A stretch of 29,971 nt of DNA from Yinghuangia elevatio (GTDB lineage: Bacteria > Actinomycetota > Actinomycetes > Streptomycetales > Streptomycetaceae). Made by a program: the position numbers and the translations under genes. The notes under the pieces were generated by a model. It searched no databases, had not been told where the DNA came from, and was given only the letters and a program-made list of their open reading frames with translations. Every line of letters starts with the position of its first letter. The first letter of the stretch is position 1. The stretch is from positions 1 through 29,971 of the forward strand of contig NZ_JBEZFP010000120.1 of NCBI RefSeq assembly GCF_040649515.1. Reading direction: 5' to 3'. This document shows positions 1 to 8,400 of the stretch, one piece after another.

Positions 1-121
1 CGCCAGAGCGCGTACGACGGCTTCGGAGGCACGTCGGGCGCGGGCATGTGCGGCAAGTTGGCTCGGCCTGGCCGGGTCGCGGAGGGGCGCCGCCTCTTTT
101 CCGGACCCGTGCCGCGCGGCC

Positions 122-1657
122 TCACACCAGGGGGAAGGCCGCCTCGGGCAGTTCGCCCTGGAGGCGGTCGGCGAGGCGGCGCACGCACGGCTGGTCGCCG
201 AACAGGTCGACGGCGCTCCGCACGGTGCGTCGCAGACGCGTGGTGAGCCGCTCGGAACGCACTCGGGCGGCCAGGGACAGGGCGTACCCCGCGGCGTCGC
301 AGGCCCGCTCGGCGTCGCGGACGAGGACGTACACGGCCGCCAGGCCGACGCGGCCGAGGGCATGGGACCGCTGGTACTCCGGAGTGCCCGCGAAGAGGCG
401 TACGGCCTCCTCCAGCGGCTCCCTGGCCCGCTCGGCGGGCGCCGCCCCCCGGTAGGCGAGGTCGCGGAACGCGAGGCCGGTCTCGCAGGACAGCTCGGCG
501 GCGCCGAAGTAGCGGATCCAGTCGGGCTCGTCGGCCTCGGGGGCGTCCGCGTGGAGCTGTTCCGCGACGGACAGGGCGCGGCGGCACTTGTCGGCCTGGC
601 CGAGCGCGGCGTGGGCACGTCCCTCGACGGCGTACAGCATGGCCTGGGTACGCGGGCCCGCCGTGTCGCGCGAGCCGTACTGCGCCAGGTGGATCAGCTC
701 CAGGGCATCCGATGGCCGGTCCAGATGGATCATCTGACGGCTCATCACCCCCAGCACGTTGGCGCCGAGCGGCCGGTCGCCGGCCTCCTTGGCGGCGTGT
801 AGGGCGAGCACGAAGTACTTCTGCGCACCGGGCTGCATGCCCACGTCGTAGGACATCCACCCGGCCAGCAGCGAGAGTTCGGCGGTCAGGCGGAACAGGC
901 GCTCGCGCACCGGCGCGGGGTAGACGTCCTGGAGGAGGTCGGTGACCTCCTGAAGCTGGCCGACCACCGCCTTGCGCCGCAGACCGCCGCCGCACTGCAT
1001 GTCCCAGCTGCGGAACAGGCGTACGGTCGCCTCCAGTTGCTCCAGCTCGCCGATCCCGAGCCGGCCCGGCGCCTGGGGTGCCTTAGGCGGTAACGGCGGT
1101 ACGGGCGACGGCGCCAGCCACCGCTGCATCGGCTCCACCAGCGCGGGGCCCGCGGACAACGCCAGAGACGCGCCGAGGAAGCCGCGGCGGCCCAGCATGA
1201 GGTCGCTGCGCGAGAAGTCGCCGAGCAGTTCGACGACCGACTCCGGAGCCCACGGCAGGTCCACGCCCGAGCCGGTGAACAGCGCGCCCGGTTCCTTGAA
1301 TCCGAGGTCCTCGACCGCGACGACGCATCCGAAATGCTCGCTGAACAGCTCCGAGATGATGCGCGGTATCGGGTCGCGGGGCTGCTCGCCGTCGAGCCAC
1401 CGGCGCACGCGCGACGTGTCGGTGGAGACGTGCAGCGCGCCGAGGCGGCGGGCGCGTCGGTTGACCTGCCGGGCGAACTCGCCCTTGGACCAGCCGGTGC
1501 GCTCGAACCACGAGGCCAGGCGGTCGTTGGGCTGCTTGCCGCCGGATATGCGGGTGGCTCCGAACGCGGGTGCGAGCGGATCGCCGAAGCGCCCGTCGGC
1601 TGGTGCGCCGGACGGGCGTTCGGCTTGTGCGTCGGCTTCGGTTTGGGCGATTGTCAC
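122..1657 (-). CDS. nsdA: NsdA-type regulator (HTH-like N-terminus plus TPR-like repeats)
   Basis: This 511-residue cytoplasmic protein resembles NsdA, the Streptomyces negative regulator of sporulation and antibiotic production; I recognise it by sequence and by its place beside ftsY. The GTG start at 1657 follows a strong GGGGGAG ribosome site; the frame stays open upstream to 1933, but that stretch reads like spacer. Residues 42-105 form a helix-rich DNA-binding-like region (SWFERTGWSKGEFARQVNRR, then RVRRWLDGEQPRDPIPRI). Residues 205-500 are alpha-helical, Ala/Leu-rich and TPR-like. Residues 156-170 (GRRGFLGASLALSAG) look like a Tat signal but lie inside the protein. The gene diverges from the primase-like gene across about 360 bp. 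Family membership is fairly sure; its targets in this organism cannot be read from the sequence. Confidence 0.86.
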   Translation of the reverse strand: MTIAQTEADAQAERPSGAPADGRFGDPLAPAFGATRISGGKQPNDRLASWFERTGWSKGEFARQVNRRARRLGALHVSTDTSRVRRWLDGEQPRDPIPRIISELFSEHFGCVVAVEDLGFKEPGALFTGSGVDLPWAPESVVELLGDFSRSDLMLGRRGFLGASLALSAGPALVEPMQRWLAPSPVPPLPPKAPQAPGRLGIGELEQLEATVRLFRSWDMQCGGGLRRKAVVGQLQEVTDLLQDVYPAPVRERLFRLTAELSLLAGWMSYDVGMQPGAQKYFVLALHAAKEAGDRPLGANVLGVMSRQMIHLDRPSDALELIHLAQYGSRDTAGPRTQAMLYAVEGRAHAALGQADKCRRALSVAEQLHADAPEADEPDWIRYFGAAELSCETGLAFRDLAYRGAAPAERAREPLEEAVRLFAGTPEYQRSHALGRVGLAAVYVLVRDAERACDAAGYALSLAARVRSERLTTRLRRTVRSAVDLFGDQPCVRRLADRLQGELPEAAFPLV

Positions 1658-2016
1658 CGGCTTCTCCCCCTGTGCACCCCACACAGCCCGAGAAGACCGT
1701 GCGCAATGTCCCGTATGCCGAAAGTAGGCCGCTCGCCCGGCTCCCGGGGTGGGAACGGCAAAACGCCAGTGTTCGCCACCCCTCGCGCCAGGGGCCCGCC
1801 CCCGGTCATGCGCGGTTGACTTGGGGGTGTCCGTACAGTCCGCACAGTTCACACGGTGTTTCGCAGCGTTCGCGAGCGGCCGCCCCCCGGGTACGTCGGC
1901 GCCCGCGGCAGGGCCTCGGCGGACGCGCCCCACGGTCCGTACACGGCGGGTTCACGGGCGCGTCGCGGGAGGACACCGGGACCGTAACCAAACGTGACGG
2001 GAGCCGTTGGGAGGTC
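1658..2016. other. Divergent intergenic region nsdA / primase-like gene
   Basis: This 359-bp spacer should hold both promoters. No convincing gene is visible. It contains a 9-bp tandem direct repeat, TCCGTACAG TCCGCACAG (1830-1847), with a weaker third copy at 1848-1856. A TTGACT at 1816-1821 could be a plus-strand -35 box, but I see no matching -10 at 16-18 bp. Confidence 0.5.
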
Positions 2017-2685
2017 ATGGACATCATGCTCGGATCGCGCCGACGCACCCGGACTGCCCTGTGGCAGGCGGTGTCGGAGTATGTCGAGCAGCGGCGCTGG
2101 CCCGTCACGCAGGGCACGTACCTCGTGCGGGACGGGCGCAGCACCCGCTGTTCCTGCGGCCGGTCGGCGTGCGCCGCCCCCGGCATGCATCCGTCGGACC
2201 CGCAGTGGTCCGCACACGCGACCAGCGCACCTGCCGCGGCACGGTACCTGTGGTCGCAATGGCCGGACAGCACGGTCGTCCTGCCCACCGGCCATGCCTT
2301 CGACGCCATCGGCGTGCCGCGCCACGCCGGCCGCCGGGCCCTGGTCCGCCTGGAGCGCATGGGCACGCCGCTCGGCCCCGTGCTCGGCACCCCCACGGGC
2401 CGGATGTTCTTCCTGGTGGCCCCCGGTGCCGCGACCGAACTGCCGCACCTGCTCTACCAGATGGGCTGGGACGACGCCGAACTCGACCTGCGCTGCCACG
2501 GCGAGGGCGACTACATCTTCGCGCCGCCGTCCCCGCTCGGGATGCTCGGCGCCGCCGAGTGGGTGCGCCCGCCGGACGCGGATGAGCTGGTGTTGCCGGA
2601 GGCCCGGCTGCTGCTCGGGACGCTGGCGTACGCCTGCCACCGCAACAGCGCGCGGACCGGCAGCGGCATGTGGCTCGCGTCCTGA
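2017..2685 (+). CDS. Orphan bifunctional primase/polymerase N-terminal-like domain protein
   Basis: The 222-residue protein resembles the prim-pol N-terminal domain (PF09250-type) found in phage and plasmid primases. The sign is the cysteine/histidine cluster at residues 45-58 (CSCG, Cys52, His58 followed by Pro), which in this family lies near the start of the domain, followed by alternating hydrophobic and Gly/Pro stretches typical of the fold. No helicase or second domain follows. Actinomycetes carry a similar stand-alone protein beside nsdA, so this is probably a chromosomal exaptation, not a phage remnant. GGGAGG at 2009-2014 fits either ATG 2017 (2-nt spacing) or ATG 2026 (11 nt); the second may be the true start. 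Whether it has polymerase activity is unknown: I cannot place the catalytic acidic residues with confidence. Confidence 0.72.
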   Translation: MDIMLGSRRRTRTALWQAVSEYVEQRRWPVTQGTYLVRDGRSTRCSCGRSACAAPGMHPSDPQWSAHATSAPAAARYLWSQWPDSTVVLPTGHAFDAIGVPRHAGRRALVRLERMGTPLGPVLGTPTGRMFFLVAPGAATELPHLLYQMGWDDAELDLRCHGEGDYIFAPPSPLGMLGAAEWVRPPDADELVLPEARLLLGTLAYACHRNSARTGSGMWLAS

Positions 2686-2904
2686 TCCTCCGCTGACCCC
2701 GCCCGGCATGCGCGTGCCTGCGGCCTGACGGCAATGCGGGCGGCGTGCCGGCGGTACGGGCGGCCCGCTCGTCCGCGTGCCCGGCCCTTCCGCCCCCCGC
2801 CCACGCGAACGGCGCACGTCCCGGCCGGGAACCTGCGTTCCCGGTACGTCCGGTACGTGCGCCGCTCGGTCGTTCCTCGAACGCCCGCCGGAGACGGGTC
2901 GGGG

Positions 2905-4098
2905 TCAGTCGCCGATGAGGGCGTCCACGAAGGCCGCGGGCTCGAACGGCGCCAGGTCGTCCGGCCCCTCGCCGAGGCCGACGAGCTTGACGGGCACGCC
3001 CAGTTCGCGCTGCACCGCGACGACGATGCCGCCCTTCGCGGTGCCGTCCAGCTTGGTCAGCACAATGCCGGTGATGCTGACGACCTCGGCGAACACGCGG
3101 GCCTGCACAAGGCCGTTCTGACCGGTCGTCGCGTCGAGCACGAGCAGGACCTCGTCGACCGGGCCGTGCTTCTCGACGACCCGCTTGACCTTGCCCAGCT
3201 CGTCCATGAGGCCGGTCTTGGTGTGCAGGCGGCCGGCCGTGTCGATGAGCACGGTGTCGACGCCCTCGGCGATGCCCTCCTTGACCGCGTCGAAGGCGAC
3301 ACTCGCCGGGTCGCCGCCCTCGGGGCCGCGGACGGTGTGCGCGCCGACGCGTTCGCCCCAGGTCTGGAGCTGGTCGGCCGCCGCCGCGCGGAAGGTGTCG
3401 GCCGCGCCGAGCACGACGGTGCGCCCGTCGGCGACCAGGACGCGGGCCAGCTTGCCGGTCGTGGTCGTCTTGCCGGTGCCGTTCACGCCCACGACCATCG
3501 CGACCGCCGGACGGCCGTCCTCGTGCTTGGCCGTGTTGAGCGAGCGGTCGTACTCGGTGCCGAGGAGGGCGAGCAGTTCCTCCTGGAGCAGCGTGCGCAG
3601 CTCCGCCGGGGTGCGGGTGCCGAGGACCTTGACCCGGGTACGCAGCCGCTCGACCAGTTCCTGCGTCGGCGCGACGCCGACGTCGGCGGTCAGCAGGGTG
3701 TCCTCGATCTCCTCCCAGGTGTCCTCGTCCAGGTGCTCGCGCGCGAGCAGTGCCAGCAGGCCCTTGCCGAGGCTGGTCTGGGAGCGCGCGAGGCGGGCCC
3801 GGAGCCGGACCAGGCGGCCCGCGGTCGGCTCGGGGACATCCAGGGCGGGCGGCGCCTCGACGCCGTCCGGTGCGGCGGGCGCCTCCGGCGGCGCCTCGGC
3901 CTCCGGCAGGTCGAGCGTGTCGACGCCGCGGCGCGGAGGCTCGGGCAGGGGCTGCGCATCCTCGCCGACGCTCGGCTCGACGGGGGTGCGGGGCGGGGGC
4001 GGTGCGACGGAGCCGCGGCGGCGCGAGCCGACGACGAACCAGCCGGCGGCGCCGAGCACCACAACCGCGATGACGACGGAAAGGATCAGAATCTCCAT
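2905..4098 (-). CDS. ftsY: Signal recognition particle receptor FtsY
   Basis: FtsY is the membrane-bound GTPase that docks the SRP-ribosome complex (Ffh plus 4.5S RNA) at the Sec translocon. The 397-residue protein starts at ATG 4098 after GGAG. Residues 2-23 (EILILSVVIAVVVLGAAGWF) form a membrane anchor and 30-95 a Pro/Glu-rich acidic linker, the actinobacterial layout. The helical N domain spans about 95-185. The GTPase G domain carries GVNGTGK (204-210), DTFRAAA (234-240), DTAGR (286-290) and TKLDG (348-352). All key motifs are intact. It is divergent from the flavin oxidoreductase gene and convergent with the primase-like gene. A TTGACA -35 match lies at 4189-4184 on this strand, but no good -10 follows it. 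Confidence 0.97.
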   Translation of the reverse strand: MEILILSVVIAVVVLGAAGWFVVGSRRRGSVAPPPPRTPVEPSVGEDAQPLPEPPRRGVDTLDLPEAEAPPEAPAAPDGVEAPPALDVPEPTAGRLVRLRARLARSQTSLGKGLLALLAREHLDEDTWEEIEDTLLTADVGVAPTQELVERLRTRVKVLGTRTPAELRTLLQEELLALLGTEYDRSLNTAKHEDGRPAVAMVVGVNGTGKTTTTGKLARVLVADGRTVVLGAADTFRAAAADQLQTWGERVGAHTVRGPEGGDPASVAFDAVKEGIAEGVDTVLIDTAGRLHTKTGLMDELGKVKRVVEKHGPVDEVLLVLDATTGQNGLVQARVFAEVVSITGIVLTKLDGTAKGGIVVAVQRELGVPVKLVGLGEGPDDLAPFEPAAFVDALIGD

Positions 4099-4192
4099 AG
4101 GAGCTCCAGTCTCCCAGACGGTCGGGACGCCAACCTCATCCGTGCCCGTTCGGACGCGCCGCACGGCCGAAGGAATCACGTTCTGTCAACCG

Positions 4193-4221
4193 TTGAATCC
4201 TGACTGAGTGTCAGATAGCTT
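4193..4221 (+). promoter_or_regulatory. Candidate promoter of the flavin oxidoreductase gene, with a dyad in its spacer
   Basis: TTGAAT (4193-4198) and TAGCTT (4216-4221) are 17 bp apart, a good vegetative-type actinomycete promoter. The spacer holds a CTGAC-N5-GTCAG inverted repeat (4200-4214), where a repressor could sit. Transcription would start near 4228, leaving a leader of about 70 nt. Confidence 0.45.
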
Positions 4222-4300
4222 GCCGGGGCCAAGCATGCGCCCTGGTCCCCCGAGCCGGAATCGCCGGGGCGACGGGTTGATCGGAAGGTGTGCAGCCCCC

Positions 4301-5293
4301 ATGGCAGTGACGAATCTGCGGTTCAACCAGGTGACGCCCGGACTGGACCGTGCCGACGTGGCGTCGCGCTACCAGGCCACGATCGAAATGGCCAAGTTCG
4401 CGGACAAAAACGGCTTCGACATGGTCACGCTGGAGGAGCACCACGGCGCGGAGAACGGCTGGAGCCCGTCGCCGCTCAGCACCGCGGGCGCGGTCCTCGG
4501 CGCCACCGACCGCATCGGCGTGATCATCTCGGCGCTGCTCGCGCCGCTGTACGACCCGATCCGCCTGGCCGAGGACATCGCCGTCCTCGACAACATCAGC
4601 GGCGGCCGCCTGTCGATCGTCGCGGGCCTGGGCTACCGGCCCGAGGAGTACGCGGGAATCGGCAAGGACTGGAAGCGCCGCGGCAAGATCCAGGACGAGG
4701 TCATCGACACCCTCCTCAAGGCCTGGACCGGCGAGCCCTTCGAGTACAACGGCCAGACCGTACGCGTCACGCCGCGCCCGTTCACCGACCCGCACCCCAT
4801 GGTGATGATCGGCGGCACCGCCAAGGCCTCGGTCCGCCGCGCGGTCCGCTTCCGCCTGCCGTTCTTCGCCGCCGCGCCGCTGCCCGAGCTGGAGCAGTAC
4901 TACTACGAGCTCGCGGCGCAGGAAGGCTTCGAGGGCGGCTTCGCCATGCTGCCGTCGGCCGCGACCAAGATGGTCTACTGCACCGAGGACCCGGACAAGG
5001 CGTGGGCGGAGTACGGCAAGTACTTCCTGCACGAGGCCGAGACCTACGCCGCGTGGCAGACCCCCGACATCGAGTCGGTCATGGAGTCCTCCGCACACTC
5101 CGTCGAGGCGCTGCGCGAAGAGGGCATCTACGCCTGTGTCACGCCGGACGAGCTGATCGCGACCGCCAAGAGCGCGGGCCTGACCGACGCGATCATCCTG
5201 CACCCGCTGTGCGGCGGCCTCCCGATCGACGCGGGCTGGGCCAGCCTCCAGCTCTTCGCCGACAAGGTGATGCCGCACAACAAGCCCGAGTAG
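4301..5293 (+). CDS. Luciferase-like (LLM class) flavin-dependent oxidoreductase
   Basis: The 330-residue protein belongs to the bacterial luciferase-like TIM-barrel superfamily, which uses FMN or F420. Family signs are LEEHHG (44-49), an active-site His-rich turn, the block from LYDPIRLAEDIAVLDNISGG to GLGYRPEEY (83-117), and a MIGG phosphate-binding-type turn near residue 170. ATG 4301 follows GGAAGG at 4283-4288 (12-nt spacing); an earlier in-frame start at 4208 adds 31 residues unlike the family. The gene stands alone between ftsY and smc. The presence of cofC in this window shows the host makes F420, so either cofactor is possible. The substrate cannot be predicted. Confidence 0.88.
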   Translation: MAVTNLRFNQVTPGLDRADVASRYQATIEMAKFADKNGFDMVTLEEHHGAENGWSPSPLSTAGAVLGATDRIGVIISALLAPLYDPIRLAEDIAVLDNISGGRLSIVAGLGYRPEEYAGIGKDWKRRGKIQDEVIDTLLKAWTGEPFEYNGQTVRVTPRPFTDPHPMVMIGGTAKASVRRAVRFRLPFFAAAPLPELEQYYYELAAQEGFEGGFAMLPSAATKMVYCTEDPDKAWAEYGKYFLHEAETYAAWQTPDIESVMESSAHSVEALREEGIYACVTPDELIATAKSAGLTDAIILHPLCGGLPIDAGWASLQLFADKVMPHNKPE

Positions 5294-5351
5294 GCCTCGG
5301 CGGCCCGGGACCACCCGGGCGGTCCGAGCTCGGGCACGACCGCAACGCGAC

Positions 5352-5384
5352 GAAGGGCGGCTCCGGACTCCGGAGCCGCCCTTC
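5352..5384. terminator. Bidirectional hairpin terminator between the oxidoreductase gene and smc
   Basis: A perfect 16-bp inverted repeat (arms 5352-5367 and 5369-5384, one base between) lies in the convergent gap. In RNA a few central pairs must open to make a loop. No long T-run follows, as is common in actinomycetes. It would serve both converging genes. Confidence 0.8.
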
Positions 5385-5406
5385 CGCGTCGTCCGACCAC
5401 GGGCTT

Positions 5407-5478
5407 CCGGATCAGCCGTCGCCCGGATCAGCCGTCGCCCGGGATCGGTCGGCGCCGGATGAGCCGTCGCCCGATCAG
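5407..5478. repeat. 16-bp tandem repeat array at the smc stop codon
   Basis: Units of 16 bp (CCGGATCAGCCGTCGC) lie head to tail: copies at 5407-5422 and 5423-5438 are identical, 5439-5454 is degenerate, 5455-5470 has one mismatch, and a partial fifth (CCGATCAG, 5471-5478) runs into the smc stop codon (TCA at 5475-5477 on this strand). Confidence 0.85.
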
Positions 5479-8400
5479 GCCGTGACGGTTTCCGAGCCCA
5501 CGATCGTCACCTTCTCGTCCTCGCGCGCGAGCCGCTGGCTGATCACCGTCGTGACGCCGTCGCCGCGCATGGAGACGCCGTACAGCGCGTCCGCGACCTC
5601 CATGGTGCGCTTCTGGTGGGTGATCACGATCAGCTGCGAACTCTCCCGCAGCTCGGCGAAGATGCGGATCAGCCGCTGGAGGTTGGTGTCGTCGAGGGCC
5701 GCCTCGACCTCGTCCATGACGTAGAACGGGCTCGGCCGCGCCTTGAAGATCGCCACCAGCAGCGCGACCGCCGTCAGCGACCGCTCGCCGCCGGACAGCA
5801 GCGACAGCCGCTTGACCTTCTTGCCGGGCGGACGCGCCTCGACCTCGATCCCGGTGGTCAGCATGTCGTCCGGGTTGGTGAGCACCAGCCGGCCGTCGCC
5901 GCCCGGGAACAGCCGCGAGAACACCCCCTCGAACTCGCGTGCGGTGTCGTGGTACGCCGAGGTGAACACCTGCTCGACGCGCTCGTCGACCTCCTTGACC
6001 ACCAGCAAGAGGTCGCGGCGGGTGTTCTTGAGGTCCTCGAGCTGCTCGGTCAGGAACTTGTGGCGTTCCTCCAGCGCCGCGAACTCCTCCAGCGCCAGCG
6101 GGTTGATCTTGCCGAGCTGGACGTACGCCTTCTCCGCCGCCGCGAGCCGCTTCTCCTGCTCCGCCCGGACGTACGGACGCGGCTGCGCCTCCTTGGAGTC
6201 CGGGTCGCGCTCCTCCCCCTCGGCGGGCGGCGTCGGCGGGACCATCTGGTCCGGGCCGTACTCGGCGACCAGGCCGGCCGCGTCCATGCCGTGCTCTTCG
6301 AGGGCCTTGGCCTCCAACTGCTCGATGCGCAGCCGCTTCTCGGTGCGCAGCATCTCGTCGCGGTGCACCGAGTCCGTCAACTTCTCCAGCTCACCGGCGA
6401 GTTCACGCACCCGGGTGCGCTCGCGCGCCAGTTCCTGCTCGCGCGAGGCGCGGGCCGCCTCGGCGGCGGAGCGTTCGGCCTCGGCGCGGGCGAGGGACGC
6501 CTCGACGTACCGGAGCAGCGACTGCGTACCGGCGAGCACCGCCCCCGCCACCCGGGCCTCGACGGCCATGCGCTCACGCCGCTCGGCCGCCCGCGAGCGC
6601 GCCTCACGCTCCATGCGCGCCCCCCGGTCGAGCGAATCCGCCCGTCCCGACAGCGCCTTCACCTGCTCCTCGTGGGTGCGCACCGACAGGCGCGCCTCCA
6701 TCTCGGCCTGCCGGGCCGCGGTCGCGTCGGCGGCCAGGCGGTCGCGCGCGGAGGAGTCCGGCTCCTCCTCGTCCGGCATCTCCTCGGCGGCGTCGAGCCG
6801 TGCCGACAGTTCCTCGTACGCGAGGGTGTCCTGCTCCTTGGCGCTCTCCGCCTTCGCGACGGCCGCGGCCAGCCGCTCGGCCTCGCCCGCCGCGGCGCGC
6901 GCCTGGCCGCCCAGCCGGCCCAGTTCCTTGGCCGCCGCGGAGCGCGCCTTCTCCATCTCGCGCCGCTCGGCGGTCAGTTGCTCGACGGCGGCGGAGGCGT
7001 CCTTGCGGGCCGCGGTGGCCCGGACGAGTTCGTCCCTGGCTCGGGCGCAGCGGTCCGTCAGCTCGGCCAGGCGCTCGGCGGCCTCGTCGACCGCCGCCTG
7101 GACTTCGAGGAGGCTGGCGCCCGACGCCGAGCCGCCGTGTGCGAAGTCCGGTCCGACCAGGTCGCCTTCGCGCGTGACGGCGCGTACACCCGGCACCGAG
7201 GCCAACAGGTCCGCGGCCGCGGCGAGGTCGTCGACGACCGCCACCTTGTCGAGCAGGCGGTGCACGGCGCCGGTGAGGTCGTCCGGGGCGGTGAGCAGGC
7301 GTACCGCGTAGACCGCGGACGGCGGCAAAGCGGGCCAGTCGGCCGCACCCGTCGGCTCCGGCCCGGCGGAGTCGCCGACCAGTATCCCGACGCGGCCCGC
7401 GTCGTCCTTGCGCAGCAGCCGCAACGCGTCGACGGCGGACCCGACATCGGCCACCGCGACCGCGTCGGACGCGGCACCGAGTGCGGCGGCGACCGCCGTC
7501 TCGGCGCCGTGCTCGACCGTCACCAGGGCGGCCACCGTGCCCAGCACGCCGGAGAGCCGGTCCCCCGCGGCGAGCACCGCGCCTGCCCCGTCCTTGCGCG
7601 TCAGGCCCAGTTCCAGGGCCTCCTTGCGGGCGGTGACGGCCGCGCGCTCGCGCTCGGACTCCTTCTCCGTGTCGCGGGCTTCGGTGAGCGACTCCTCGGC
7701 CTCGGCGAGCAGTTCCCGGGCCTCCGTGAGGCGGGCCTCGATGTCGGAGCCGCCGCGCCCGCCTGCTCCGTCGCCGTCGTCGCCTTCCTCGGCGCCGCCG
7801 GTCTGCTCCTGCAACTGGTCGAACTCCCGCTGCGCGGCCTCGGCCCGGGTACGCGCGGCGGTGAGGGACTCGGTGAGGCGCCCGATCTCGGCGTCGGCAC
7901 CGGCGACCCGGCTGCGGGCCGCGTTCACCTGGCCGCTCAGCCGGGCGAGCCCCTCGCGCCGGTCGGCGATCGCCCGGGCCGCGTCCCGGAGCCGCTTCTC
8001 CTCGTCGGCGACCGCGCGTTCCAGCTCGCCGCGCCGCTCGGTGGTCTCGGCGAGCTGGACCATCGCCTCTTCGAGGGCTTCCTTGAGTTCCGCCTCGGTC
8101 TCGCGGATGCGCTCGGCCTCGCGCTCCATCTCCTCCGGGTCGCGGCCCCGGCGCTCCTCGGCGGGCTGCGACGTGGCATGCCGGACGCGCTGCTGGGCCA
8201 GGCCCGCGGTGCCGCGCACGCGCTCGGCGAGCGAGGACAGTTCGTACCAGGTCTCCTGGGCCCGGGCCAGGCGCGGGGTGAGCGCCTTGACCTCGGCCTC
8301 CAACGCGGCTTCGCGGGTCTGCACCTCGCCGAGTTCGCGCTCCACGACGGTGCGCCGCTCGCGCAGCGCGGCCTCGTCGGCGATCTCCTCCGCCAGGTCC

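Noticed and set aside
1..47. Possible start of a minus-strand gene at ATG 47 (MPAPDVPPKPSYALW)
   Set aside because: No ribosome site or -10 box is visible upstream and only 15 codons lie in the window; too little to call.
2841..2858. Tandem CCGGTACGT pair between the primase-like gene and ftsY
   Set aside because: Only two 9-bp copies in a convergent gap; not enough to suggest a function.
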